NCBI GenBank assembly: GCA_033060915.1
Contig: CM065389.1
Coordinates: forward strand, 23,534,501-23,598,500
Direction: 5' to 3'
Origin: Euryodendron excelsum
Lineage: Eukaryota; Streptophyta; Magnoliopsida; Ericales; Pentaphylacaceae
Length of the DNA: 64,000 bases
The position numbers and the translations under genes are program-made. The notes beneath the pieces were generated by a model. The model was not told where the DNA came from, did no database searches, and worked only from the letters and a program-made list of their open reading frames with translations. Position 1 is the first letter of the stretch. Each line of letters begins with the position of its first letter. Shown one piece after another: positions 1 to 11,824 of the stretch.

Positions 1-1644
1 CGAGTAGATGATACACATGTTCTTTAACTGCTGATTGGTGGCTTGAGAATGGATCAGCTGCCAGTCTCTGTTTCAATTGGAATGCTATTCCAGCATGTTC
101 CCCACACATTTATCTTAAGAATATGTAGACTGTCCAAGTGTGGAGTTCAACCAATATTGCAAACTTGCAACATAACGACTAAAATGTTTCTTATTATTAC
201 TACCATCACTCCAGTTGCTGTGATCAAAGGGTGCTACATTTCATGTATTGCCTTCTTTCGTACTCGAGTACTTTTGATTCAAGGACAATTGTTTATGCAT
301 TTGGTTTGTTAAGGCGTGAACAAATATGTCCATGTATTAACCTAAAAAAGAAAAAAACAACAAACATGTGTATGACTGTAAAGTGATGTGGGTACATGTA
401 CTTGCATATGTACATATATAAGCATTTGAGGTCCTTTGTGGTGCTAAGGTGGCATTTTGGATTCTTGGATTTAGAGGGTATGCATTTGGGTTTGAGTCCA
501 TAATTCAGACTCTTTGTCCGTAAAGACGATCGGTATTTCTGCAAAATATTGGAACCAGATCATAATCCCCTCAGACCTAAAAATGTGAAATAACAGCAGG
601 AAGGCATTATTTTATAGTCTTGGACCCTCACCAGCCAAATTTGAAAAATTCAAAATTTTCGTTTGAGGCATCTAAACAGTCATGTGTCTGTTTTTGCTTT
701 CCCATGATTGGGTTACTTAGGAAGTTGAATTCTCGCATCCTTCGGCAATGTGTTTTATCTGAACAGATAACTTTGCTCCATGACTACTGTGAGGGGAAGT
801 TTTCGTGCTCTGTTGATTTCATATGCAAAGACTAGGATGAACAAGTAGTTTTAGGGTTGTTTAATTGGAATGGGTATTTTTTTTATGGACCCCAATCTCA
901 GAATCACAGGTCTTGACAGGTTTTGTTTACATCCTTGGTGCTACATTTGGCCTGAATGAAATATGTGTTTTGTTATACAATATTACAGAAAAAATCTTCT
1001 CATATACAGGGTATCCTTAGAGGAAAAATCATCTACTGATCTCATAATTGTGGTAATTGAACTCTGTGCTTCCATTATTATGAGGGTGGATTTTTTTTTA
1101 ATTTTTTGTTTCTTGACTTTATTATTTGGTTAGATGTTTCAGGGATAGTTGCCTTTTTTATGACCGGATTTTTTTCCTGCTGAATGATTCAATATCAACT
1201 TGATATTCTATGAGAACATAAAAAAGATTCCTTTTTATACTGTAAGCCCAGAGCAAAATGTGTTTTCTTTTAACAATTAAAGTGCGAACTAATATGTCTA
1301 ATGGTTTCTGGTGTATATTTTGCATTCAGATCAGCTACCATAACATTTTTAATACCCAAAAAGTTTGGGTTACCATTTTCACAAAGTGAATTTCAGGGTT
1401 CAGTAGTTAAATTTTCTTGATGTTTTAGGTCTGTAATTTATGTTGTTGTGCTCATTATATTTATGTTGTTAAGCTTATTATATTTGGGGCATTGAATATA
1501 TTAGAACAATTCCAGAAACTTCAAAGCTATGTCAGAAAATAACAAGTTTGAAAATTGGAAAGAGTACAAGCTCAAAATCGGATAATGTGTTTGGCAGAAG
1601 CTTACAGTGTGCGATGAGACACAGGTTCATAGCATTATACTCGT

Positions 1645-1689
<45 letters not shown>

Positions 1690-1903
1690 GTGATTTGTTT
1701 ATTGCATATAAGGTTGTTTCAATACGGATTCTACTATGTTTGTGTGTGTTGCAGTTTGTGCGTGCCCATTCCTGTTTAAGCATGCGTTCTTTAGTTTCAG
1801 TTTTAAAAAAGTCACGATAGGCAAAAATATTGAGCTTAACCCTTCAAGAGATATCTGCATGGGTTTTTTTCTTACTTTGTGTCCGGGTGGCATATTTTTA
1901 CAG
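1..1903 (+). other. Intron of the SHMT gene (upstream exon lies outside the window)
   Basis: This stretch is AT-rich with no open frame resembling the N-terminal half of serine hydroxymethyltransferase. The first recognisable exon begins at 1904 directly after a pyrimidine-rich tract ending in CAG. I therefore read 1-1903 as the 3' part of a long intron whose donor and preceding exon(s) lie left of the window. The only structured feature in it is the GA microsatellite at 1647-1686. Confidence 0.6.
1647..1686. repeat. (GA)20 microsatellite
   Basis: Uninterrupted GA dinucleotide run of 40 bases inside the inferred SHMT intron. The Arg-Glu and Ser-Leu repeat frames that cross it on both strands come from the repeat and are not protein coding. 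Confidence 0.95.
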
Positions 1904-4900
1904 GAATGTGAAAGTCCGTTTGATTATTGTGATATTGTAACCTCGACAACTCACAAAAGTCTTCGGGGTCCTAGGGGGGGAATTATCTTTTATAGGAAAG
2001 GCCCAAAATTAAGAAAGCAAAGCATGCTTCCTTGTCAAGGAGATGATAGCAACCACTATGATTTTGAAGAAAGGATAAACTTTGCTGTTTTTCCCTCATT
2101 GCAAGGGGGCCCCCACAATAATCACATTGCCGCTCTTGCCATTGCCTTGAAACAAGTGGCTACTCCTGAATTCAAAGCATATATCCAACAGGTGAAGAAA
2201 AATTCTCAGGTTTTGGCATCTGCTTTACTGAAACGAAATTGCAAGTTGGTGACTGGAGGTACCGACAACCATTTATTGCTTTGGGATTTAACAGCTCTAG
2301 GGTTAACAGGTAATTTCTTTTCTGTCTTTTTCTTTACCTGTAATTTGATAATTATTGCATCCTGGGATAGTGAAACCTAACTTTTTGGGCACTCTATTAT
2401 TGGAAAACATTTGACCAAAAGCAAAAGTTATTTCTTTACCCATCTTTGGTTAGCATATGTACGATAACATAGATATGCATATCTACTTGTGCTTGCTGCT
2501 TGGTATTTGTAAAGTTAGCAAATGTTGTGTTCAAAACTAAGAAGTTCTTAGGAAGTTTGAAGGTCATCTGTTTGTCTAAAGGTGAGGATTTTGTTGTATT
2601 TATTGGGAGGCTGGTGTTTTTAAGCATCTTCTCATTTTCTTTATGGTCCTTAACCTTTGATAACATGTTTGGTTTAGATTTTGTTGGCTGATTTAAATCA
2701 CTAAGAATCTTAGTGATTATATCAGAATTTGGTTTCACAACAGTAATTTAATTAACTGTGCTGAGGATAATGTTAGTGCTTTCTTCCTTTGACCCTTTTT
2801 GATGCAGACCATAAGAAAGTGAAGAAAAAGTATAATTAAAGAAGCTGCAAATTTTGGAAATTGGTTGGTTGTTGATTCAAGCCAAACTTACTTGCGATCA
2901 ATCGGAACCATGTATAATTAAATTTTTAGGGTATTAGAGTTTTTATGTTTATTTAGGTGAGATGTTAATCTGGTGGTCTTCTTTTCCATTTTTCTAGTTT
3001 TTAATATGTGAGAATAATTTTGGTAATTTCTGAAGTATCTGTATGTGGGCTGTATGGGTTGTATGGCGGGTCAGATAATGTAATAGGGTTTTGTTTTTGA
3101 GTCTTATTTGGTTTTAGAAGGGTTTTGGAAGTCAAAAGTCTTTTTGCCCAAATGGGAAGTCAAAATCCTACTAGTACAAGAAGTTCAAGTTTATATATAT
3201 ATATTTTTTGATCAATATCAAGTTTGTATAAAGCCATGTAATACTTCTAATTATATAAAGTTGAACTTTAGAAGCTTCAGAGCTTTAAGAGCGTGTCCGG
3301 GATTGTGTGATGCATATTCCTAATCCTTACATGAGAAGCTTATGGAATGTAGGTGTGATGCCTAGATTTTTCTTCTTCTTCTTCTTCTTCTTCTTCTTCT
3401 TCTTCTGTAAACGCATTACAACTACAAAAAACCATCTTTTAGCCGCTGTTTTCATATGACTGGAATATTATTCCATAATTCTAGACCATCTTCGGTTCAA
3501 TCCTTCAACCCTAGCTTGAAAATAACAAAAAAACCTGCCTAAGTTACTGTTCACAGTGCCCAGAACACTCCGCAAACAGTCACTTGTCTTCTTATTCCCT
3601 TTACCCTTACCTTTTGTTGCTACGTATAAACCGTAAAAGCTTCTATATTTTGTGGAAGCTTCCCTCTTCAATTGAGGTATTGCTCAATGGTGTCATACCT
3701 GTTTTAATTGTGCTTAATCCACAGTATGAAGGTTGATAAAGGTTCATATGATGATATTTCAAGTCTCTGATGTATTGACTTTTGAGTATCAGTTGGACAT
3801 TCAGTTGTCACTGCGAGATGAAAGATTGCTAGATATCAAACAAATGCAGGAATAACATATGAATATTGATGATATTCACATCTCCAACTTTCACCAAGCG
3901 GTTCTATTGATTGCAAAGTCTTTTGGTTGGATTTTGCCATTTTTTACTAATGTAATTTGCACAATTAGTTAATGTTGCTTCATCGATACTGTTTATCTAG
4001 CATTATTCCATGTTTGGATTCATGGAATGAATCATTCATTTTTTCCTTTTTTTTTTTTTCTTTTTCTTTTTCTTTATTTGGTTTTAATAATCTCCTTCTT
4101 CTTTGTGAGTGGTTTGGGGGTTTTTGGTTGCAGTGGTGGTAGTATGATCCCAGGACATGGGATACGTTGGTAACTGAAAATCATGCCATTGTTTCCTACA
4201 TGTAATTTGCAAATTTAGTTAATGTTTGCTTCATTGATTAAAAGTTAGTGTATACATATCAAAGCTTTACTCTGTTAGTGGTTGTTTAACATATCAGCAT
4301 GATATATAAATGAGTATTGGCCCGTTCCTTACTGATTCCTTTTCTTCCATATTTCCTATTATCATAGGTAAAAACTATGAGAAAGTTTGTGAGATGTGCC
4401 ACATCACTCTTAACAAAACTGCTATATTCGGTGAAAATGGTGCTATTTCTCCTGGAGGTGTAAGGATTGGTAAGTAATTCTTTTGTTTCATTGCGCTTGC
4501 AGTTAAATAACCAGAACTTCCTCTAAAGCATTTTGACAAAAACTCTTCAATTTTTAGAAATCTACCTTACCAGTTCTAGCATAACTGCATACACTCCAAT
4601 CCAAGTCACAGAAAACCTGGATGTTTCTAAATGGCTACCCCTTCTATCCAAACAAATTGTCAATTATGTTTTCTTATTGGTCAATAAGAAAAACTTACTA
4701 AAATTTCCTTTCTCCTTTACTATTTTTCTCATTAGTTCATGAATCCCAAATCTTTTGTAGCATCAATTACTGTAGAATTGTATCTAACAATGCCTTTTTG
4801 CCTTCACCTGGATAATATACACGTTTTTTGATATTTCGTTCTCTATCTTTCTGCAGGTACCCCTGCTATGACATCGAGAGGTTGTTTGGAGACTGATTTT

Positions 4901-5080
4901 GAAATAATTGCAGACTTCCTCCTTAGAACCGCTCAGATTACAAGTGCTGTGCAAAGGGAACATGGAAAGTTGCAGAAAGAATTCCTGAAGGGTCTAGTGA
5001 ACAACACAAGTATTGTTGAGCTCCGAAACCAGGTTGAGACATTTGCTTCCCAGTTTGCACTGCCAGGGTTTGACATTTGA
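1904..5080 (+). CDS. Serine hydroxymethyltransferase (SHM6/SHM7-type), 3' exons
   Basis: SHMT is the pyridoxal-phosphate enzyme that interconverts serine plus tetrahydrofolate and glycine plus methylene-tetrahydrofolate. Three exons are visible: 1904-2309, 4368-4469 and 4857-5080 (TGA stop at 5078-5080). Their joins keep frame: the split codon G|GT gives Gly at both junctions, and donors and acceptors are GT-AG (second donor GTAAGT). The first exon carries the cofactor-lysine motif [12 protein letters not shown], with the Schiff-base Lys at 1955-1957, then [11 protein letters not shown]. The second begins [12 protein letters not shown], and the third has GTPAMTSRG and ends QFALPGFDI. The [12 protein letters not shown] form, rather than the GPRAGMIFYR of common cytosolic enzymes, points to the plant SHM6/SHM7 group. 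From memory, Arabidopsis SHM7 is nuclear and linked to S-adenosylmethionine supply. The N-terminal half is missing only because the window starts inside the gene. No frameshift or stop is seen, so it looks functional. Confidence 0.9.
3369..3406. repeat. Intronic (TTC)n trinucleotide repeat
   Basis: About twelve perfect TTC units in the 2058-bp intron between the first two visible SHMT exons (2310-4367). On the other strand it is a GAA repeat. It is uninterrupted, so length polymorphism is likely. Confidence 0.95.
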
Positions 5081-6372
5081 ACATTCATGGAGAGGCTGCT
5101 GGGGCAAATATCTTTGACATCACAATTTTACTTCTTGAACTTGTCAACAATGGTAACCTGTCCATACTCCGTTCAGTACCCTCTTTGTTTGCCATTCATC
5201 TTTTGTAAATAACAGAAATCTTTCAGCATATGATACCAAAAGTTCGAAAATTATGTGATACCACCCTATCTACTTGTCAGTTTGTCTTTGTAAAAGTTAT
5301 ACAGAACAGTTCTATGTAAAAATTATACAGAACAGTCCTCTCTGTATTTTTTTTTTTCTTTTCTCTTTTTTGTGGGTTTTTACTCTTACATTGTAGTTAG
5401 TTGGTCTGTATGCTATCTTGTTTATCTGAGAACTATACAATAATCCAGGGTGAGATATAGATCAGGAAGCTTTTATCCTGAGGCATTTGAATGTAGTTTT
5501 GGTTGTGAACAGAGTGAACATATGAATTTGCATTGCATATACCCGTATTTCCTCTGGATTTCCAATTTTACCACTGACTACTGCTTTGTGTGGTTCAAGT
5601 ATGTGAAACTATTGACTACTGCTTTATGAATGAACAATGTCTACCCTCTTTCGGTTTCAAAGGCTCTCCGGGTCTTCCAGAGGTGAATGGTAACTTTTTG
5701 ATACTTTGAAAGAGAGATTGAGCCTCAAATAATTGCCAAATCCCAGCTATTTAATTCTTGCAGATTTTACTTTTAATTTTGTATGCTATTAGAGTAATTT
5801 GGCCTGCTGTTCAAGCAGAAATGGTCTTCGGCAGGGGTTAGTTGGAAGATAGCCCCTGGGCATTGTTTGGTTGAAATATCTTTGGTTAACCCATTAATTT
5901 TCATTTGTTTATTGGTCACTGTATTTAAGTAAACCCCTCAAGGGAGTCAAGGCAGGAATTTCCGGCAAGGGACAAAAAGCAAGAGATCAGGTTTGAAGGT
6001 GGAGAAAGCGACCCAAATTTTCTTTATATATACTAAAAACCCCCCACCCCAAAAAGAGGGAAGAAATTGGCAAACAGAATAAAATCATCTCCTGGACTTT
6101 AGAGAGAGAGAAAGAGAGAGGGTATGGGCACAGGGGAGACATTGTCAGGAAGGGGATGTGAGCTGAGAAGCTTTCATGATCAACTCCATAGCTTTCAAAC
6201 AGAACTCAATCAGACAAAAGCTTCCCCCAAGAGTGTAAAACTGTAAAGAGACCTCTGCTTTTGAAATTAAAGCAGCAGCCGAGGAATCTAACAGTGCCCT
6301 CTATAGTCTCTTCTCTATTTCAATCATTCTTTCACTACTAGAATGATTAGTCATTTACTACAACTACTAAAG

Positions 6373-6376
<4 letters not shown>
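5081..6376. other. Intergenic, between convergent SHMT and BPS1-like genes
   Basis: Holds the 3' UTR of the SHMT gene and the terminator region shared by two tail-to-tail genes. The sequence is AT-rich with T tracts. No further exon, RNA gene or repeat could be supported apart from short GA runs near 6102-6120. Confidence 0.5.

Positions 6377-6424
<48 letters not shown>
6377..6424. repeat. (CT)24 microsatellite
   Basis: Uninterrupted CT run of 48 bases, about 0.5 kb downstream of the stop codon of the minus-strand BPS1-like gene. It reads as GA on that gene's strand. Confidence 0.95.
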
Positions 6425-6425
<1 letters not shown>

Positions 6426-6858
6426 GCTTTATGAGGCTGTGGAAGAGGAAAATCACTTTAAAATAAATATATATCAAAAAAGAAGTAAAAATTTTAAAAA
6501 TAAAGTAAGGTTTTTGACTCTACTTGTCTTCCCCTGTTTAGAGAAACAAGAAGTTTCCATTTTGGCTGTTTAGGATTTTCTTGCGTTTACCTTTGTTGGC
6601 TGCTGGATTCTCAAGTTTGGGTATCTGAAAACCAGATTCACATTCGCTTTTCCTTCAAAATTTTCCTCTTTGGTGTTGTTAAAAAGAAAGATATCTTCTG
6701 CTTCTTCGACTATAGTGGCTGTAAAAACAAAGGAACCACAAGAGGAATATAGAAAGGAGAAAAAAGAAAAGAAAAGATTAAGATAAAACAGTACAACCAC
6801 TCCACAACTGATTCCTCTACTTGTATCTGCATTTTTTCAACCATAGAATCTCTCTTAA

Positions 6859-6898
6859 CACACACACACACACACACACACTCTCTCTCTCTCTCTCT
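6859..6898. repeat. Compound (CA)11(CT)9 microsatellite abutting a stop codon
   Basis: CA run 6859-6880 followed directly by CT run 6881-6898. On the minus strand it reads (AG)n(TG)n and starts at the TAG stop (6899-6897) of the BPS1-like gene, so the 3' UTR begins with the repeat. Confidence 0.93.
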
Positions 6899-7963
6899 AC
6901 CTGTGACTGCAAAAGTCCAAAAGCTTCTTCCTTCCTTCAACAATTTCATCAAAGAAATCATCAAGCTGCCCAATGATATTCTCAGCCCCAGATCTCAACA
7001 CCCCAAAACAACCCTTCAAGTTCTCCACTCTCTCCCTTATCCCAACCTCTGTCTCCCACTCCACCACTACTCCCTGTGAGCTCCGCCTCTCCAATTCTCC
7101 CCTCAGCTCATCCATGGCCGCCTTTGATCTCCGAAACTCGTATAGCAGAATCCCCGGCCTCCCGCCGCTGATCTGGTTGATCTCCGCCGCCACCCTTTGC
7201 TGCAACCTCGCCGTAGAGATCATGAACCCGGATCCGAAAAACAAGCACCCTTCATACCCTCCCCTGAGAAAATTGGATTCAGGCCAACAGAAAACCAGCC
7301 CATATAGCAAGATCATGAGCAGCAGTGAGCTAACGTTTCTCATTGCGTAGAGAACTCCCCTGAATCCGCTGAACCCATTGAGCTTCGATTCAACAGAGAC
7401 CTTCTCGTCGAAACGCAGCGAGAGCGGATCAATTCTTGCCTCCATCAATCCCCTGTTCTCTTCCTCCAATCCCACAGCCTCTCTGCGACACCCTGACATT
7501 GCCCGAACGACCTATTTCAAGAATTCAATCAAGAAAAATGAATATTTCACTCAAAACCCAATAAAAGAATTTCAAAATTCTATCTGTTTGTGTATGTTTA
7601 GACCTGACGAGAGAGCTGTGGATTTAGATGGCGGTGGCCGTCGAGTGAGGAAGTTATGTTAAAGCCGGCGGAGTAGTAATTCTCCATGCCGGAGATGCCG
7701 GACTTGAGGACATGACAGACTTCCCAGAGCTTGGAACTCTCATCCATGTACTCATCCAGCCATTTTTCACCCACTGGCAGGTGAAGCTTCTGAACAAGAA
7801 GAGTCAATTGGGTATGGAAGGATCGAAGAAGAGATAGGACCCTTTGGAGGAATTGAATTGACATGAAGTTATTGGAAAGAAAGACCCGTTCGAGATCATC
7901 GATCCCTCGGGTTAGAAAGGAGTAGAAGCCATTGACAGAGTTGGTGGAAGAAGGATCCATCAT
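6897..7963 (-). CDS. BPS1-like (BYPASS1-related) protein, two exons
   Basis: Exon 1 runs 7963-7604, begins [20 protein letters not shown] and ends LNPQLSRQ. Exon 2 runs 7511-6897, begins [12 protein letters not shown] and ends DFCSHR. The 92-bp intron (7603-7512) is GT-AG and falls between codons, giving 324 residues. The family is recognised by segments such as [37 protein letters not shown] and [13 protein letters not shown]. Residues 180-196 ([16 protein letters not shown]) are a plausible membrane segment, and the C-terminal third is charged and helical. In Arabidopsis, BYPASS1 limits production of a mobile root-derived signal. This protein belongs to a related, largely unstudied subgroup, so its function here is unknown. 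Either of the two adjacent Met codons could start translation. The gene is intact and converges on the SHMT gene. A compound microsatellite begins at its stop codon. Confidence 0.85.
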
Positions 7964-8022
7964 GAGAAAGAAAGAAAGAAACTACGAAGAAAAGGGGGGA
8001 TGGAGGTTGTGGGGAGAGGAAA

Positions 8023-8049
8023 AGGTTATAAAGGGAGAGGTATTTAAAG
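8023..8049 (-). promoter_or_regulatory. Possible TATA elements of the BPS1-like gene
   Basis: On the minus strand this reads TTTAAATA (8049-8042) and TTTATAAC (8031-8024), 60-90 bases upstream of the start codon at 7963. The spacing suits a short leader. These are matches in AT-rich DNA only, without transcript evidence. Confidence 0.3.
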
Positions 8050-8451
8050 TGGGGAGAATGAAGGAAAGAGAAAAGGGAAGGAATTGGAAGGAGGGAATAT
8101 CTTAGAAGCTCAAGTTTCTAAGGTTGAAAAGGATTGTTGGGAGCAATGATGGGTGTTTCCTATAGAGGGGAAAGGATGATTGGTAATCTGCCATTTTCAT
8201 TGTTTAATGGCCAGAAAGGAAGAGAAAGAAAAAAAGGAGAAAGAATTCACCCAAACAAAAGAAAAAAACAGAGAGACAGAGAGAGAAGAGAGAGTGAAAC
8301 CAGGCAAAACCAAAAGACATGAAATTTTCATGAGCTCCCTTCCAACTTCTTCCTTTTCTTCTATGTTTCCTTTGTCCTACACCACTTTAAAGATCATTCT
8401 TTATATACTAATATATGTGTGAGTGTGTGTCTATATATATGCATATATATG

Positions 8452-8455
<4 letters not shown>

Positions 8456-8517
<62 letters not shown>
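8456..8517. repeat. (GA)30 microsatellite upstream of BPS1-like gene
   Basis: About 61 bases of uninterrupted GA, roughly 500 bp upstream of the minus-strand start codon, preceded by a GT/TA-rich stretch (8415-8450). Long GA/CT tracts are common near plant promoters. Whether it acts on this gene is not shown. Confidence 0.95.
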
Positions 8518-8520
<3 letters not shown>

Positions 8521-10040
8521 GTTGTATGTTTTGAATCTTGCTGGCATCGGTCTATGATGCTAAGATTGAGTTCCTTGGGTTGTAAAAACTTTGACTTGAC
8601 TGGGACTCTTCTACTACTAATTCCTTCCATTTTGGATATGAGTTCCCCTTTTGATTTGAGTGCTCTCTTTGGCTTCTTCTTTCCTCCTTTTCTTCCTCGA
8701 GCAGCTGACTTTTGCTCCTTTACTTCCCCTGTCTCCTATTGAAATTTGTGGGCTTTTGTTTCTCCTAGAACATTTCTTGATTTGATTTTGTTGTTTTGGT
8801 TTTTTCAAAGGAAGATGGAATGATGAGATTCCTTGTATTTGTGTTCTGTATCTTTCTACTATGCAAGATCAAGTCTTTTTAGGCCACCCAATCCTTCCAA
8901 TCGTTATAGATTTTCTCTCTTCCTCTCTAGATCTTGCAATAAACCAACACACCATGACGTTTGATTCGGGCCATTTGATTGGTAGTACTTAGCCCCATCA
9001 ATCATCTTGTGGATCCAATTTGTCAAAACAAAAAAAACAAAAAAAAAATCATCTCGGGGTCCTAATCGCGTTTCGCTTAATTTTTTTTTATACATGATAG
9101 GACTTGATTAATAAGCCAAATTTTGGTAATATTTACACGATCAATTGAATAAGGGGTTTCCAATCGTGCGGTAATGGAATGATACAAGTGGCAAGGAGCA
9201 TTTTTGTTGATGCTCTTAATGAGTATGTAATCTATTTTGGCATTTATATATTTTATTCATATAATATATATTTATAAATGTATTTTTTTTTTCAAGATGG
9301 GGGGATGAGGTGGGGGACCAGGAAATCTTAATTAGAGGAAGAGGTAGATGTAGTGTTTAATAGTTTATTTGGATTTAGGAGGGTGCTCGTGGGATTTTGG
9401 AGAATGGGACACTTGAGAGTATGTTGGTCTTTTGAGATCTCCTTGAAAGTGCACAGGGAACTAAGGAGCATTTTTTTAGGACATTGATTTGGGCGCCCCC
9501 CTTATCTTTGCCTCTTGTCCCTATTTTACTTCTTGTTCCTTCCGCACTCACCAAAATGAGAAAATTATTCATTACAATTTTAATATCATGTCATTTTTGT
9601 TATTATTGCATCCGGAGTCACTTAAACATATCCAATGGACATGTTAAAGTTTTCGTCGCCAGAAATGTTACATTTGTTGTGGGATGATTTGGAGAAGAAG
9701 AATCGTGGTATATATAATGAGAATTGCAGAAGTATGCTAAGAAAGGGCAATTATAAGATTTATGTTCTATATTTTTGATAATGTTATACAATCACAATTT
9801 TTGTATAGGATTCTCATTTAGAATGAGGTAACAATGATATTTATTATATTAAAAAGAATATCATCCTCGTTTATAATGATAGGAGCCAAATGAGGCTTAT
9901 GATTTTGTGCGAATACTCATTTGGATGTAGTTTATTTAACAACTCATAGCTTATGGTTTACACTTTTTACTACCTAACAGCTTATTGCTTATAAAGTTTA
10001 TTTATTATCCTGATCTTCTTATGTTTCTTAGCTAAAGTTA
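8518..10040. other. Intergenic, no gene seen
   Basis: AT-rich DNA with T/A homopolymers and short open frames without recognisable domains. The stretch around 9380-9600 is less AT-rich, but neither strand shows a plausible exon. Confidence 0.5.
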
Positions 10041-10588
10041 GGATTAATAACGTTTTGCACCTCCTGCATTTTACAACAAATTCTACTTTAGGATCTTTTT
10101 TTCCATTGTAACAATTTAGTATCTCCACTTCTAATTTATTGCAGTGTCAACCTTCTATTTAGAAAATAAATAGAAAATTCGCATATGATAACCAAATGGC
10201 CTTTTTCAAGAGATAAATATGTAAAATTCAATCATTTTCATTCCAAAGACTCACACGTATTGCACGGGAGTTAAATTGAGAGTTTTTACATAAAATTCAA
10301 TTACATTATATACACCATAGTTGCTTACACTCATGATTTTTGAGTGATTTGAGAGGAATATGTGGCCTATTATTAGAAAAAAAAAATCCTGATTTTACAT
10401 CTTTGTCTCTTGAAAAAGGCAAAGTGTTCCTCATATGCGAATTTTTTATTTATGTTTTAAACGAAAGTTAGCAAAATGTTGACATTGCAACAAATTATAA
10501 GTGTAAGAACTTAATTGTTGCAATTAAAAGTAAAAATACTAAAATAAAATTTAGTCTAAAGTACAACGAGGTAAAGTATAATTAAGTC
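10041..10588. mobile_element. Fold-back (long inverted repeat) element
   Basis: The left arm, about 10041-10225, reads inward as GGATTAATAACGTTTTGC and so on. It is matched imperfectly but throughout by the reverse complement of about 10390-10588 (GACTTAATTATACTTTACC). Clear paired blocks are TTGCAGTGTCAACCTTCTAT with TTGCAATGTCAACATTTTGC, GAAAATTCGCATATG with AAAAATTCGCATATG, and CCTTTTTCAAGAGATAAA with CCTTTTTCAAGAGACAAA. A loop of about 165 bases separates the arms. There is no coding capacity, so it is a non-autonomous DNA transposon or fold-back element. I found no convincing target-site duplication. Confidence 0.7.
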
Positions 10589-11089
10589 ATCAGACTTATT
10601 ACTAACATCTAATAATAGAAATAGAGGTGGAGCCTTCTTTTCCTTATCCTTTTTTCATTTTTTATAAGTTTGGGTTCAATGAAAGAGATGAGGCTAAGTC
10701 AACCAAAAAACAAAAAGAGAGATGAGGCATATTCTTTCATTAGAACATGAAAACTAGATCAATCCCTTGGAGAGCAAACAAATACAAAGGCATGTGAATT
10801 ATCGAATTTAGTGCAAAACAACTCCATTTTAGGTTATATTTAAATTGGAAACACTGATTTTTGGATCGGAACATCCTAATTCTATTATATGTAGAACTCC
10901 ATGGAAAAATATATACAAAGAAAGAAACCCAAAAGACAAAAAAAAAAATTTAATTCCTTGAACTTTAGAACTTCAAGTGTGCATGTGTAAATAGTACCAT
11001 ATACAAAAGCTAAAGCACCTTAGTTGTAGAGGACCAAATCATAGTTGCCAACCTGAAAAACAAAATCAGAAAACAATAGAAAAAATAAA

Positions 11090-11530
11090 AACATAAAACG
11101 TGGACTAAAAATATAATGAGAAACATAAAATTCTAGGTGACACAAGAATAAATAGGATATGCATAAGAAAATCTATTAAAAAATTTAAAACTAGTAACAA
11201 ATGTATTCATACTTTTATAACCAATTAAAATATTAATGTTAATTAATATTGAGAAAAACTTGTAAGAACAATTACATATTGTTGTTGAAAGTAAGCTTCG
11301 AGAGTATAGAAAAAGTAAAAATTTAAAAATTATGATAATCAAGTTTTTTTTTTTTTTTTAAATTCTCACAATTTTTGAAAATTTCTTTTACAAGTTCTTT
11401 AAATTATATTAGAGTTTCTAAATGTTTCAGAAATGTTTTCAAATTTTTAAAATTTTAAGAGACTTTCATTTCTGTTCTCGAAAAGAGCTCCACTCAAAGA
11501 CAATTTCTTGATAACTATGGCCCAAAGTTC
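11090..11530. repeat. Dispersed non-coding repeat, copy 1 (other copy about 59.9-60.4 kb)
   Basis: Shares ordered blocks with 59940-60370: CATAAAACGTGG with CGTAAAATGTGG, AATGAGAAACATAAA with TATGAGAAACAATAAA, repeated TTTCAGAAA/TTTTCAAAT stretches, and a closing TTTCTTGATAACTATGG with TTTCCTGATAACAATGG. The two copies are the same way round and strongly diverged. A possible third relative lies near 51180-51540. No ends or coding region could be defined. Confidence 0.45.
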
Positions 11531-11824
11531 ATTAAGTGAAGAGCTAATACCAGTACATGTGGGCTTGCAAACGACTAAGTCAAGCCAACCGGGGGATATA
11601 TTTTAGTTTTTCTTTTCTTTTCTTTTTTTTATTTTGGTCGGAATTATTGGGGTATTGAAATTTAATTTGTTAAATGATGATCAACTCGAGTTTGACTCGA
11701 GCTTAGCTAGAGTATATGAGCTTTATTTGTTTCAATTTATCAAACTCGACCTAGCTTTCTTTGCTAGTCTTACCTTGCTTATTAATATAGAATTTGCACT
11801 CAATTTTACGTAAGAATCTAACAA

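Noticed and set aside
1532..1820. Ser-Leu and Arg-Glu repeat frames
   Set aside because: Translation of the GA microsatellite on either strand.
6973..7350. Plus-strand open frame over the BPS1-like exon 2
   Set aside because: Antisense shadow of the recognised minus-strand gene.
9484..9687. Open frame MIWAPPLSLPLVPILLLVPS
   Set aside because: Short, no homology recognised, and no splice or promoter context.
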